DNA from: Amborella trichopoda
Taxonomy: Eukaryota; Streptophyta; Magnoliopsida; Amborellales; Amborellaceae
Length of the DNA stretch: 64,000 bases
Assembly: GCF_000471905.2 (NCBI RefSeq)
Contig: NW_006498527.1
Coordinates: 1,954,328 to 2,018,327 of the forward strand
Reading direction: 5' to 3'
Of the stretch, positions 12,341 through 24,160 are shown one piece after another. The notes beneath the pieces are model-generated. The model did no database searches and had not been told where the DNA came from. It was given only the letters and a program-made list of their open reading frames with translations. Each line of letters starts with the position of its first letter. Position 1 is the stretch's first letter. The position numbers and the translations under genes were made by a program.

Positions 12341-12698
12341 AAGAAAATGGTTTCATAGGGCTACAACACTATCAAAATAAATAAAGCCTCACCTCATAAC
12401 CCATCAAAAATTGTAATTTAAGGGTTAAAAAACCTTTAAATCGATCATCTTAGCTTGAACATTATGGCTGTGAAAAAAAAACTAGGATTTCAAGTTCTAA
12501 AACTAGTGTATATTACAACAAATTATATCCGCAAAAGCTGTACCATTTTTTGAGTTTCAAATTTTATTTTTAATATTGAAAATTGATTTTAGAGCCATCA
12601 TGAAGATTTCTGATACCGAAAGTGCTTTCTAGATGAGGATTTAAGGTGAGGCTTTGTTTTGTTTTCATAAAGCCTAGGCCCTATAGAAACTTCATCCT
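12341..12698. mobile_element. Mutator-like miniature element, diverged
   Basis: The ends pair as inverted repeats: 'catagggc' plus 'aaagcctcacct' on the left against 'ccctatag' plus 'aggtgaggcttt' on the right. The interior has the family words 'ggatttcaagttctaaaa' and 'tgaagatttctgataccg' also found at 15497, 36953 and 54902. It is an old copy with unclear boundaries and target duplication. Confidence 0.55.
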
Positions 12699-13024
12699 AA
12701 AAAAATAATTCACCATTCAAATATTTTTATTTTTCTAAAAATTAATCAAACGAATTTGAGGCCGCGAATTTGAAACTTGATCCAAGATTTTTGCATTATA
12801 GTTTTCTTTTGACATAAAATTATTTTAAACGACTTTGAGTTTTGACTCGACTTTTAACTATTGTTAGAATAAGATTGCTTAGCTTTGTTACAAGGATATC
12901 ACGATTACCAGTGGCCACTAGATTTAAAATTGCATGGTTGGTGATGTGCCATTGACAAGCTTAAAGTTGAAAAGAAAATTTTTCAATTTTTGTGATACAG
13001 CCTAACCTTTAGGATTTAACATTT

Positions 13025-14102
13025 GGGACCGTTTGGGTACGTGAAAATCTATTACGTGACAATAGATTACAAGGAAATATAACATTTATATTGTTTGGGT
13101 ACACTTTAATAGTAAAGAAATAGAAAGAAATTACCTAAGATTACCGGATATTTCCCACAAAATCATGAAATCCATTACTCGCGGTGAGAGATGAAAAATC
13201 TATTACGAGGTTGAAGGGTAATCTTTTGAAATCTTTCGTGTGCGTCTATCTTCCCTATCCCTGCTTAAAAAAAACTTTTCACTCTCTCAAGTATATGCTG
13301 TTGTATAATTATTAAGGTAAATTATTAAGGTAAGTAGAATGTGAAAGTAGGGGATATGAAAAGGGGAATCTAAATTGATTTGAACAGGTGTATGAGCACA
13401 AATTTCTACTGCAATCATAATAAACAATTTCTACATCCCTCAATCCTCAATTTGGGTTGTAGCCCATCTGACTCTCATATAAAAAAAATTTAATAATTGG
13501 TAAGTGAAAGTAAGGGGAAATCTAAATTGATTTGAACAGTTATAGAAGGACAATTTTCTACTATAATCACAATAAAAAAAAGTTTACATTCCTCTATCCT
13601 CAATTTGGGTCAATTTTCTACTACAATCATAATAAATTTTTTTTTACATTCCTCTATCCTCAATTTGGGTGGTAGCCCGCCATCAGCTCTCGTATAATAA
13701 TAAAAATAACAATTGGTAATCAATGAAAAATTACAAAAAACAATCATAATAAAAAATTTCACATAACATAATCATCATAAGATATTAATAAAAGCTCAAT
13801 TGAAATAAGATACTTCTTTAGTCTCTTCCAATTCTTCAAAATTTTCTACTGCAATTACCAAACCTTCGAGTTTACTAATCAAACTTCTTTCTATTTTTTA
13901 ATTTGTAGCATAAAGATTTTGATTTTGGTATCATAAATTTATTGCTTATTTAAAATTATATGTAGAGAGACATTTGAAAGACTTCTATAATAATTAAATA
14001 AAACTAAAGCTTATCACAATAAAATCATGTTATTCCAATCATATTATTCCAATGACTTATCATGTTGAAACCAAAGCCTAATCATGTTGGCCAAACATAG
14101 CC
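13025..14102. mobile_element. Possible non-autonomous DNA transposon
   Basis: The left end 'gggaccgtttgggtacgtg' and the right end, reverse-complemented 'ggctatgtttggccaacatg', resemble the 'GGGxxxGTTTGG' termini of plant Tourist or hAT miniature elements. No clear target duplication was found. The interior is AT-rich and includes the tandem repeats at 13345-13690. Confidence 0.35.
13345..13690. repeat. Tandem repeats (about 150 bp and 72 bp units)
   Basis: 'gggaatctaaattgatttga' to 'cctcaatttgggt' occurs at about 13364-13455 and again at about 13514-13610. The second half, from 'caattttctact' to 'cctcaatttgggt', is repeated once more up to about 13670. The array looks like stepwise duplication. 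Confidence 0.7.
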
Positions 14103-15109
14103 ATATTTTTTATATTTCGATGTTAATGCATTTTTCATATTTCTTTCCGACATAGCTAAACAGTATTAATGTATTCCTCAAGTTGCATCTAAATACTATC
14201 CAAACAATAACAATCCATTACACTCATAACATATTTAACAGACAATAGGTATCCAAATCGCCCCGCATGGTTTCCGGTGAATATGACCGTGTATCAATGG
14301 AAAATAATCTTATACCAATCAAACCCATAAAATCAATCAACCCAATGTGGAAATAAAACAATAATAAATATAATTTTTTTCCATGGCGTATGTGTACACA
14401 TATCCGCATATCCATTGAGATTGATTAGTGAGATGGAAGTCGTAGAGAAAGTGCCATCGTCTGATTATTGATAAGAAAGCCGCTCCTCTCCATCCATCAC
14501 CGTGTATCTCAGGGGAAGAAGAACATTATGACGCGTTTATTTGCATAAATGTTTAGGTTCTAAACGATAACATTTTTGAATACTGTATCACTTTCTGCGT
14601 TTGGCTGTATATGAACTCTTGAACTATTGGGAATTTAAACAACAACTATACCATAAAGTTCTTTTTTCTCTTAAAATGGGAAAGATGAACTTCCTTGGGA
14701 GGCCCCAAAAAACCCAAACTCTCCTAATGTTTTTGTCGATTACTGCTCCTCGTGATCACAATTCATTATTTACAATATAATAGATAGAATAATTATTTCA
14801 TACGGGTTGGACCGCATTTCTACAATATGCGGTCTAGAGGTATAAAGCAATTGCAACTAATGGTCCAAATGTTTTCTTAATATAATTATTATTTATAGTT
14901 TTCAATTTATTTATTTTTTTTATATTCATAATCTCCATATTAAAGATTATATAACTCTAAAAATTAAGATCAAATTATATTTAAAAAATATATTTATTGT
15001 CATGCCCTCATTTCTACAATATACACGCTGGCTGCATGTAACTGCATCCTAATATATATTATATAATAATTTACTTCTATATTAAGTAATATATTTAATA
15101 TACAAAGTC

Positions 15110-15476
15110 TATTTCAATAATTATTAGTATATCATATAGAAATACTATTTTATATTATACTATGTTGTATAACATTAGATAATACATACTGGTATAATAT
15201 AACAAACAATATTAGTATTCGTAATACTAATAAGATACAATGTAATATATAATATTACTCTAATATAATATTATACTATATATTAGTTTATATTTCAATA
15301 ATTATTAGTATATCATATAGAAATACTATTTTATATTATACTATGTTGTATAACATTAGATAATACATATTGGTATAATATAACAGAGAATATTAGTATT
15401 CATAATACTAATAAGATACAATGTAATATATATTACTCTAATATAATATTATATAATTTTATACTATATATTAGTT
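15110..15476. repeat. 181-bp AT-rich tandem duplication
   Basis: Two units start 'tatttcaataattattagta' at 15110 and 15291 and run to 'tactatatattagttta'. They differ at few positions, so the duplication is recent relative to the surrounding DNA. Confidence 0.8.
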
Positions 15477-15496
15477 TATATATCAAATTATACCAA

Positions 15497-15825
15497 GGTG
15501 CGGTTTGTATAGAGCCGATGCTCTAGAATATCAAAGTAAAGCATATCTCGATATCAAGATGCATGGACATGAGAAAAAAATGGATCTCAAGTTTTGGAAA
15601 TAGTGTATTTTGTTACCCATTTTTTAACCTTTTCAAGATTTTCAAGTTTTCATAAATCAGTCGATCTACACTAATTTTGAAGCTTTAAACTTTATAAATA
15701 AATATAAAAATATATTGTACGGCTATCACAAATATTTTCAATATTGAAACGACATTTCTCGATACTATTTGAAGGTAGGCTTTAATTTGATTGTTTAGAG
15801 CCTAGGCTCTATACAAACCACACCC
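15497..15825. mobile_element. Mutator-like miniature element, GAGCCxxxGCTC subfamily
   Basis: The left end GGTGCGGTTTGTATAGAGCC and the right end, reverse-complemented GGGTGTGGTTTGTATAGAGCC, form long inverted repeats. The interior matches 36953-37322 and 54902-55295 ('atcaagatgcatggacatga', 'gatttcaagttttggaaata'). It is 329 bp and non-coding. The right flank runs into a TA microsatellite, so the target duplication cannot be read. Confidence 0.8.
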
Positions 15826-15886
15826 ATATATATATATATATATATATATACAGTATATAGTATTAATCATCTATTTTTCTAATTAA

Positions 15887-16209
15887 NNNNNNNNNNNNNN
15901 NNNNNNNNNNNNNNNNNNNNNNNNNNNNNNNNNNNNNNNNNNNNNNNNNNNNNNNNNNNNNNNNNNNNNNNNNNNNNNNNNNNNNNNNNNNNNNNNNNNN
16001 NNNNNNNNNNNNNNNNNNNNNNNNNNNNNNNNNNNNNNNNNNNNNNNNNNNNNNNNNNNNNNNNNNNNNNNNNNNNNNNNNNNNNNNNNNNNNNNNNNNN
16101 NNNNNNNNNNNNNNNNNNNNNNNNNNNNNNNNNNNNNNNNNNNNNNNNNNNNNNNNNNNNNNNNNNNNNNNNNNNNNNNNNNNNNNNNNNNNNNNNNNNN
16201 NNNNNNNNN
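15887..16209. other. Assembly gap (323 N)
   Basis: A run of N. The roughly 75 bases before it ('ctctatacaaaccacaccc', TA repeat, 'cagtatatagtattaatcat') reappear directly after it with a few single-base losses. The gap is therefore probably an unmerged overlap of two contigs, not missing sequence. Confidence 0.9.
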
Positions 16210-16288
16210 TAGCTCTATACAACCACACCATATATATATATATATATATATATACAGTATATAGTATTAATCATCATTTTTTCAATTA

Positions 16289-17120
16289 ATTGGGGTCAAC
16301 TATACAAATCTTGGTCTGCCATTCTGCTTTGTTAAAGGTCATACCCTTAATGATGCTATAAGTCCTCATATCTTTCCGAACTACTTCCAACCACATCCTT
16401 TTGGGCCTATCCCTTACCATTTTCAGTTCTTCCACTTGAACTAACTCGTACCTCCTAACAGGTGTTGTACTTGGTCGACACCGTATATAGCCAGTCCACC
16501 TAAGTCTACTCTCTCACATCTTATCGCCTATTGGTGCCACTCCTAAATTCTCCTGAATGGATTCATTTTGAATTCTATCCCTTCTTGTCTTGCTACGCAT
16601 CCATCTCAACATTCTCATCTTTACTACACTCATTCTATGGGTATATTGTTTTTTATTTGCCCAACATTCGGACCCATAGTGCAAAGTTGGTCTCGCACCT
16701 GTCTTTGTCTGGCTATTATGAAACATTTGGATTCCAGGGCAATCCTCCAAAGTTCTAACTTTGTGTTTATGCCGTTTCAGGTCTCATCGATCAAATGTAT
16801 GTCATCTGCGAACAACATGTACTACGATACCTCATCCTGTAGGTACCTAATTAAGTCGTCCATAACTCCAACAAAGAGGTTCAAGCTCAATGCTGACCCT
16901 TGATGTAGACCTATTTTCATTGAAAACTCACTCATCTCTTCACTAGTTACCGCTCCGTACATATCTGTCATCATCGATGTAGTGTTAAGAGACTCATTTA
17001 TTTTTCAACACCTGCCAAATCAAATTTTAAGGTACTCTATCATGAGTTTTTTCTAGATCAATAAAGGTATCTTTTCTCTTCGCTCTAAACTTCTCAATCA
17101 GTTGCTTAAGTAGAAAACTA
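16289..17120 (-). mobile_element. RTE-type LINE fragment (3' part)
   Basis: Read on the minus strand, this is the C-terminal end of a non-LTR reverse transcriptase and its tail. 'LHYGSECWANKKQYTHRMSV' and 'MRMLRWM' followed by 'KTRRDRIQNESIQENLGVAP' match the thumb/tail of plant RTE-clade LINEs. Further 3', other frames read 'RPKRMWLEVVRKDMRTYSII' and 'NKAEWQTKICIVDP'. The reading frame changes at least twice. The fingers and endonuclease are missing: the copy is 5'-truncated near 17120, which is usual for LINE insertions. The 3' end lies beside a TA microsatellite. It is dead and non-autonomous. Confidence 0.8.
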
Positions 17121-17227
17121 TCATATATAATATTATTATTTACTTATATTATACTATATTATATTACATTATAAATTTATATTTATATATCTAGATTCAT
17201 ATTATTAATTTATATTACGTTATATTG

Positions 17228-17843
17228 TAGATGGAAAGTTGATCTGGTTTGACATCAAAAAAAGGAAAGATCAGAATTGTAGGAGTTTTTCATGAAGACC
17301 AAAGGACCCTATATGGCTGTGATATATCATCGAATATTGTCCCTTGCGAGTATACTTTGATCCCATGCAAGAAGGAATTCCAAGAGTCCCTTTTGGTGCA
17401 GAGAGCAAGTTGAGTTGCGTAAGACAAAAGTCTTTTACACTTTTATCTTAGGAAGTGCAAAACCATCTTTACTTTTTATTCAATAAATTGACGAAAAACC
17501 TTTTCATTTGAGCTGATTGAAGATTGTTTTTCTCTTTTTTTGTTTGGAGGTGGTGTGTTGCTTTGTTATGAAGCATACTATGTGTGAGGCTAGAAGGCAT
17601 GTCAAGAGAAAACCGAAAGAAAAAAAAATAAAAAATAAAATTTTTAAAAAGAAATGAAATGAAGAGCTCTCATCATTTATTTTCTGCCTTTAATCAGCCT
17701 CTGTCTGTTCGTGGTTCAATAGGAAATAAAATGCACTAAACTCCAAATATTTTTATTTTTCTAAAAGATCGGATCAAACGAATATGAAGGTAAGTTTGCA
17801 TTTATTGGTTCCCTTATTAAAAAAGCATTGAACATTTATATAA
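17228..17843 (+). pseudogene. 3' remnant of a second F-box gene
   Basis: 17228-17360 matches the last 130 coding bases of the F-box gene at 35824-35956 ('ggaaagttgatctggtttga', 'ttgtaggagtttttcatgaa', 'gcgagtatactttgatcc'). Here a one-base difference keeps the frame open past that gene's stop and it reads on as 'CEYTLIPCKKEFQESLLVQ', ending near 17413. This may preserve the ancestral C terminus. 17670-17843 then matches 36766-36952, the downstream DNA. Both the upstream coding part and an F-box are absent. Confidence 0.75.
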
Positions 17844-18092
17844 GGAAAAAATTTATATAGAGTCGAGGCTTTAAACAATCAAATTAGAGCCCACCTCAAA
17901 AATTTCACTACAAGAGGTTGTTTTGATGCTCAAATATCCTTAAATTGATCACCTTGTCATCAAGATGCATAGACATGAGAAAAAATTGGATTTCAAGTTT
18001 TGGAAATAGTAAATCTTGGTACGTATTTTTGGACCATCAATTTTTAAGATTTCCATAGATCTGATTGATCTACACTATTTTTGAAGCCTATC
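17844..18092. mobile_element. Mutator-like miniature element, truncated
   Basis: The left inverted repeat GGAAAAAATTTATATAGAGTC and the left two thirds match 36953-37322, including the same flank 'acatttatataa'. This copy was therefore duplicated together with the F-box gene rather than inserted independently. The right end is lost near 18092. Confidence 0.75.
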
Positions 18093-18533
18093 CTGAGAAT
18101 ATGCTTCTCCTCGAATAGGATTTTCGTCGAATTGTTTTGTCCCTGGACAGGGGTGTGTTTGGATAACATATGATAAGAAACATGGAATATGCTTGTCCAC
18201 TATTTGGATTGCCCGAAAGATGTGAATCCATGTATATTTACTTGCAGTTTTTTTATTATTATCCTACATTTAATTTTATATTGATTAACTTCTCCCATTA
18301 ATTCCAAATTTCAATAGTATTTCTTAAAAATCCTTGCTTTTTTTTATTCTTTACCATTGTATGCTTAATATATAAATTATATTGCAATAATAATTAATAA
18401 TTAATATATAAATAATATATTATGTAAATAATATATTATTTTATATTATAGTACATTATTATATTATATATTTATTTTTATTTTATTAATTTAATTGTAT
18501 TATATAATGCTATAATATATATATATATATAAT

Positions 18534-18928
18534 GGAAAAAGTTTATATAAGGATGCAACCTTATAATGTAGAACTACAGATGCACCTCAAAATCCCATCG
18601 GAAAAGGTAGTTTTAATGTTGAAACACCCTTTGATTGATCATCTCAACATCGAGATGTAAGACCATGAAAAATAAACATATTTTAAGTCTAAAAAATAGT
18701 GCATTTTACAACATATTATCTACACCGTCCATTTTCAATATTTTGATATGTTTATAGATCTACTTTGATTTTAACCATTTTTAAAATTTAAAATTTTATA
18801 ATTAGATATAAAAATCAATTTTGAGATAATCCTAAGAAGATTTTATATCAAAATTATATACCATGATAAAGTTTGAAGGTGCACCTTACGTCTACAGCTA
18901 TGGATGCATCTGTATGCCAACTAAACCC
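18534..18928. mobile_element. Mutator-like miniature element, GGTTGCAACC subfamily, complete
   Basis: 395 bp. The left end GGAAAAAGTTTATATAAGGA and the right end, reverse-complemented GGGTTTAGTTGGCATACAGA, open inverted repeats that continue with 'tgcacct'. A perfect 9-bp target duplication 'atatataat' lies at 18525-18533 and 18929-18937. A 9-bp duplication with long inverted repeats starting G is the Mutator signature. It is non-coding. Confidence 0.88.
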
Positions 18929-19941
18929 ATATATAATATACATGTTATATACATTATATATAATCTATATATTATTTGTATCATGTATGATATAAAAATA
19001 TCATATACTATATTATAAAAGTATTATATTATATTATGTAACGAAACTACTTTCTCCTTAAGCGGTGGAGAAAATACATATTATATTTATATATTTATGT
19101 TATTAATATAAACTTTAAGTAAGATGTCTTTGTGATTTGGGGACCTCAATGTTTCAAATTAACTTAAATGAATTGTAAAATTTCGGGTTGGACATGGATT
19201 GGCCAGTCCAAAAAACCGTGGATAGCTGTAATCCACCTATTTTGGTGGAATAGCATTATCTACATTTTACACTAAAAACATGGATTAGCCAATCTCTGGG
19301 ATTCAGCTATACACGCATGAATATGTTACCCAAACAAGGGATAAGGGCACAATACCTGGATAGAGTCCAATCCGCGTACACAAACAGGCCCTTGGAGTTC
19401 AAAAAACCTAAGATAATCCATCATTTTAAGAAAATAGTAAGGTTTGTCCAAAAAAATTTAAACTTCAACTCTCCACAAGAGAAAAATATGCCACAATTCA
19501 TGTTTCGAAAAGCAATGCGAGTAGAGAGAGACAAACTCTATATATATTTAAATATTAAATATATACATGTATTGTTAAAATATTATAACTAAAAATATAT
19601 ATATTTAAAAATTATATTAAATGTATACATCTATTGTTAAAATATTATAATTAAAATATATAGATATATTTATTAAAATATTATTTAAATTTATTTAAAT
19701 ATTATTAAAATATTATATCCTAAAAACATTGCAGAAGAGAGAGAGATAAAGGCTCAAATTTTGGATTTGCTTTTGATATGTCAGTACAATTTGAGGACAA
19801 TAAAAAGTAATATCTTAAAATTCAAGAGATACCTAGTCCAGAGATCCATCTCTAAACACTAATTTGTAAAATAGAGGCTAAATGTCCATCTTCGAAACTA
19901 ATTCCTTGAATGGAATTCTTTTATTAGAGAGAACAATTTAA

Positions 19942-20482
19942 GGGAAAGCTTTCTATGTTTACCCTACGACATAGAAGTTTTATCCTCCTCCTACCATCCA
20001 GCCACTCACTGTTTGATCTTAGATCCAATGTCTCAAAGTATTTTATTTTTAGTTTTTTTAATATAAATTTTCTGAATATGAAATTTGGTACGTATCATCT
20101 TCTCATTGGGACACACCTATAAAAATATTAACAATAATTTTTCGATAAAAAATAATGACCAAAATACCTCTAGAAATTTTCAGGGGTATTTTGATAATTT
20201 TATTTTATCGAAAATATTTTTGTTTTATATTTTTGGTTAGTGCCAGTTTAATAGAGTAACCGACGTCCAAAATTTGGTGTCAAAATAGTTTGTAGAAAAA
20301 AAATTAAAAATAAAACAGAATTTGATGTCAAAATAGTTTGTAGAAAAAAAAATAAAGATAAAACAGTGTAGAGACGTGTCATTGTGATTGGGACAATATT
20401 AGCCCTCCACTAAAAAATAGACAGTTGGATAAGGGGGAGGATAGAACTTCTATGTTGTAGGGGGAACATAGAAAGCTTCCTC
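19942..20482. mobile_element. Mutator-like miniature element, GGGAAAGCTTTC family
   Basis: 541 bp. Inverted ends are GGGAAAGCTTTCTATGTT and, on the other strand, GAGGAAGCTTTCTATGTT; both continue with 'acatagaagtt' and 'tatcctcc'. Flanking 9-mers 'acaatttaa' (19933-19941) and 'ataatttaa' (20483-20491) differ at one base. The interior holds the 'accaaaatacc' hairpin and a 55-bp direct duplication around 'gtcaaaatagtttgtagaaa' (20278-20365). It encodes no protein. Confidence 0.87.
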
Positions 20483-20644
20483 ATAATTTAAATCAGTTTT
20501 TGTCAATATATCCTTCTATTATTTTAAAAAATAAACAATCTCATATTATTTTAGCGAAATTAGTATAAATAATACCAAATTTTCCCATTTAATACATTCA
20601 TACTTGTATTTCATTTTCTTTTCTTTTTTGTATTCCTGTTTTTT

Positions 20645-20960
20645 ACACTACCACGGATCTATCAAGTCCGTAATGGTGCCTAAGGAACCTGTAGTTAGGG
20701 TGAGGACATGGTGACATACTTGTTAGGACACTGGCAGTTTCATCACAGACCTAACAAGTCCTTGATGGTGCCTAAGGCACCCTCACTCCTTTTGAGGCCC
20801 GGAGGATGAGGTCACAACCACGAACCTCGTCATGGACCTATTAGTTTCGTGGTAGTGCTTAAGGCCCACCACACTTACTAGTGGCCCCGAAGGGTGAGGG
20901 AACCGTCATGGACCTATTAGGCCCATAGCAGTTCCTAAAGCACCCCACACCATCTTGGAG
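20645..20960. repeat. Four diverged tandem units around GGACCTATTAG
   Basis: Four units of about 75-95 bp each contain 'cacggacctat(t/c)aagtccgt' plus 'ggtgcctaaggcacc' variants, starting near 20651, 20742, 20840 and 20905. Each unit is itself partly palindromic. GC content is far above the surroundings. No open frame continues through it. Confidence 0.6.
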
Positions 20961-21132
20961 GAGTCACAGGTGTTTGAAAGGGATAAGAGGACCAAGGAAT
21001 TATTAGATCTGGCAGCAAAGAAAATGAATAAAAAAGAGAAATGGTACGAGTGTAAATGATGGGATTTTGGTAAATTGCTAATAGCTTAATCTTTGAGAGA
21101 TATTTACAATAAACTTCTATTATTTTATTTAA

Positions 21133-21413
21133 GGGTCCGGTTTTTATAAGGTTGCAACTTTAAACATTCCAATTAAGGCGCACCTCCAAATTTTATCATA
21201 ACATATAATTTTGGTATAAAAATACTTACGATTATCTTAAAATCTATTTATATCTAATTATAAAATTTTAAACTCCAAAAATGGTTAAAATTTTCGATGT
21301 CGAGATGATCAATTAGAGAGTTTTTCAATATTAAAATAATTTTTTCTCATATATTTTTTAGGTGCACCTTTAATTCAACATTTTAAAGTTGCAATCTTAT
21401 ATAAAGATTTTCC
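21133..21413. mobile_element. Mutator-like miniature element, GGTTGCAACC subfamily, short
   Basis: 281 bp. Inverted ends 'tttataaggttgcaac' and 'gttgcaatcttatataaag' and the shared words 'aaggcgcacctcc' and 'aggtgcacctttaattc' place it with 18534 and 23399. Flanks 'tttatttaa' (21124-21132) and 'tttatttag' (21414-21422) are a 9-bp target duplication with one mismatch. It is about 110 bp shorter than its relatives. Confidence 0.82.
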
Positions 21414-22349
21414 TTTATTTAGTCATTAAATTTTAAATTAAAATTTCAGACAACATGCTTAAGTATGGAGATAACAATCTTCTATGACATACCTATCAAT
21501 TACTTTTGGATTCTTTTGACGTACCTTAATTCTATAAAGGTTGTAGTAGTCATTCCCATCTTTAAGGCGAACGAGAGTACACATTGTTCTCAATCACCTA
21601 AAATTAGTTTATGGTGTAGGAGAGAACGCATTTCTCAACTTCCCCTTTAAGAGAGAGAGAGTACGCAAATCTCAATTTTCCATTTAGAGAGGGATACTTA
21701 CATATCAACATCATCTCGATCCTAATCTAAGCATAACGGGGACTGATTTCATACCACTGTTGTATACTAATATAATGCAACAACCTTCAAAAATCATGTA
21801 AGGGCTTGATCCAAATTTTAAAATACACATTCTTTTCATTCTAATGAACGATCACAAAAAAAAAGAAAATTTGAAAACGCAACCTAGAAAGTATGTTTTT
21901 AGCCCAATTAACATGGGCCATCCATTTTGATAAGATGCTTAGATCTAGGTCTTAGAAGAATTTTTTCTTTTTCAATTTTTTTATATAGCTTTATTATCAT
22001 TAGATGAACAATGTTAAAAAAAAAAAAAAAAAATGAATTTGAGTTTGTAAAGGCTAAATCTTGAAATTCATCAAATGAATGGTCTAGATTCGTTGTTGGA
22101 CGGGACTCATTTTGACCACATCTAAGGTTCAAATTGAACTTTCGTTTTTTTAAGGATTTGATTATTGAGATGAAGAGAGTGTATGCAAAATTTTGAGTCA
22201 TACAAATGCCCCAAACATGATTTTCTAAAAATGTGGTTGTATTATACTATGATACAATCGTTGCATTAGATCATTGCCCAAACATACCATATTTTAGATG
22301 CTTACTACATCAACAACAATCAATCCTTATCAATATTTTTTGGGATCAT

Positions 22350-23140
22350 CTTTCTTTAGATAAACATGCAAACTCTTCTTTTTATGACCCCTCCTTTTCT
22401 CTCTTTCGACATCATCCCTCTTTAGATATATATGCAAACTCTTCTTTTTGTGGCTCCTTTTTTCCTCTCTCTTCCATTTAAAGGAAGCCTTTCTCTCTTG
22501 TAGGGAACTCTAGCCTTTATTACTTTCCTTCTCTTTTTTAAGTAACCTTAGCCTTTATTTCTTTCCCTCTCGACGAGGTCTCTTGCCTTTTAACTTGGTT
22601 TCTCTCGCTCAACTTGGTCTCTCTCCAGAATCATAATCTTATTCAATATGAAATGAAATAGAGAGATTGAAGTGGGGGTGAGAGAAGGAGAGATATATAG
22701 ATAACTTGAGAGAGATGGATAGATATTTAAGAGAGAGAAAGTATGTATATCAAATTTTTTTATTGTCTTTTTTTTTATATTAGATATTCATTCAAATTTT
22801 TAAAATGATCGTTCATTAGAAAACCATACTAGATATATATGCAATTTTTTTGAAAATGACCTTTTTTTTTTAACCTTTTTTTTTACATGTAAAACTAACC
22901 TCTCCTCTCTCTCTCAACTTGAATATGCATGCCAAGTCCTTTTTTTTTTTACCTCTCTTTTTTTACATTTAAAACTAACATTTCCTCTCTCTCTTTCTCT
23001 CAACGTGGTCCATCTCTCCCTTTGCCTCTCCCTCTCAACGAGGTCTCTTACTCCCCCTTCTCTCTCATGGTCTCCATCTCTCTCTACATTCAATACTCTA
23101 CTATTACTCTCTCTTTCTCTCCTCTCATTCTGTTTGGTCT
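22350..23140. repeat. CT-rich low-complexity region
   Basis: Dense CTCT tracts with a direct repeat of about 80 bp ('acctctc', poly-T, 'acat(g/t)taaaactaac', 'tcctctctctctc') at about 22870 and 22950. Frames through it give only Ser/Leu/Phe-rich low-complexity sequence, so I call no gene. Confidence 0.65.
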
Positions 23141-23398
23141 TTCTTTTAGTTTTTTGGATTTGTTTCTCATTTACTTAATATTTTACTAGTTTTCTTGGAG
23201 CTTTTGTTATATTGGTTCAAGGACTAAGTTTCTTTTTTAAGCTAATGGTTCCATGCACTTGTTGATATTTTGTGTTTAATATGTTTTATGTTCAAATGGT
23301 TTGCATATACTTTTTTTACACAAACTTTATGGGTTGTAGTCCAAGAGAGAGAGAGAGAGTTTTATAATTATTAATAATTATAAGTATTATTGTAATAT

Positions 23399-23787
23399 GG
23401 TGCGGTTTCTATAAGGTTACAACCTTAAACAATCCAATTAAGGTGTACCTCCAAATTTTTTTCATAACACATAATTTTGGTATAAAAAGTTATTAAGATT
23501 ATCTCATGATCTATTTTCATATCTAATTATAAAATTTTAAATTTAAAAAATGATAAAAATCAATTAGATCTAAAAACATATAAAAATCTTGGAAATGGAA
23601 GGTCTAGATAATGTGTTGCAAGCACTATTTTTGGGACTCAAATTCTCTCTTCTTTATATTCATATATCTCGATGTCGAGATGATCAATTAGATGGTTTTT
23701 AACATTAAAACAAACTTTTTGGATGGATTTTTGTGGTGCATCTTTAATTCTACATTTTAAGGTTGCAACCTTATATAAACTTTTCCT
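23399..23787. mobile_element. Mutator-like miniature element, GGTTGCAACC subfamily
   Basis: 389 bp. The left end GGTGCGGTTTCTATAAGGTT pairs with the right end 'aaggttgcaaccttatataa' plus 'acttttcct'. Perfect 9-bp flanks 'ttgtaatat' lie at 23390-23398 and 23788-23796. The interior is shared with 18534-18928 and 55309-55694. Confidence 0.87.
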
Positions 23788-24041
23788 TTGTAATATTATT
23801 ATCATAATAATTTGTTGTTTATGTCCTATATTATGATTTAGAGGTACATTTTTTGATCTTTTTTTTCCATAGATTTTAAAAGTGAAATAGGTAACATTTT
23901 CTTTGATATAAGACTCATCGATAAACAAAAATTCTTTAAAAAATAAATTATGAATTTCCGTGACCTAAAGAAAAGCTAATATACACGGCATTATTACAAT
24001 TGAGAAAATGATAAGAAACTATTTCTAAAGCATGGAAAATG

Positions 24042-24160
24042 AACTCAATTTTTATGGCTTAAAACTCTTAAAAAGGAAGTCTAAAGCAAAGTTTAAAGCA
24101 ACTCAGTTTTTATGGCTTAAAACTCTTAAAAAGGAAGTCTAAAGCAAAGTTTAAAGCAGT
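24042..24160. repeat. 58-bp tandem duplication
   Basis: 'aactcaatttttatggctta' through 'aaagcaaagtttaaagc' is present twice (starts 24042 and 24100) with one base difference, so it is recent. It is non-coding. Confidence 0.85.

Noticed and set aside
18146-19400. Possible larger transposon from 'ggtgtgtttggataacat' to 'acacaaacaggccc' enclosing the element at 18534
   Set aside because: The two ends pair only over the common 'GTTTG' core and no target duplication was found.
22929-23189. 86-residue Ser/Phe/Leu-rich frame
   Set aside because: It is the translation of CT-rich low-complexity DNA.
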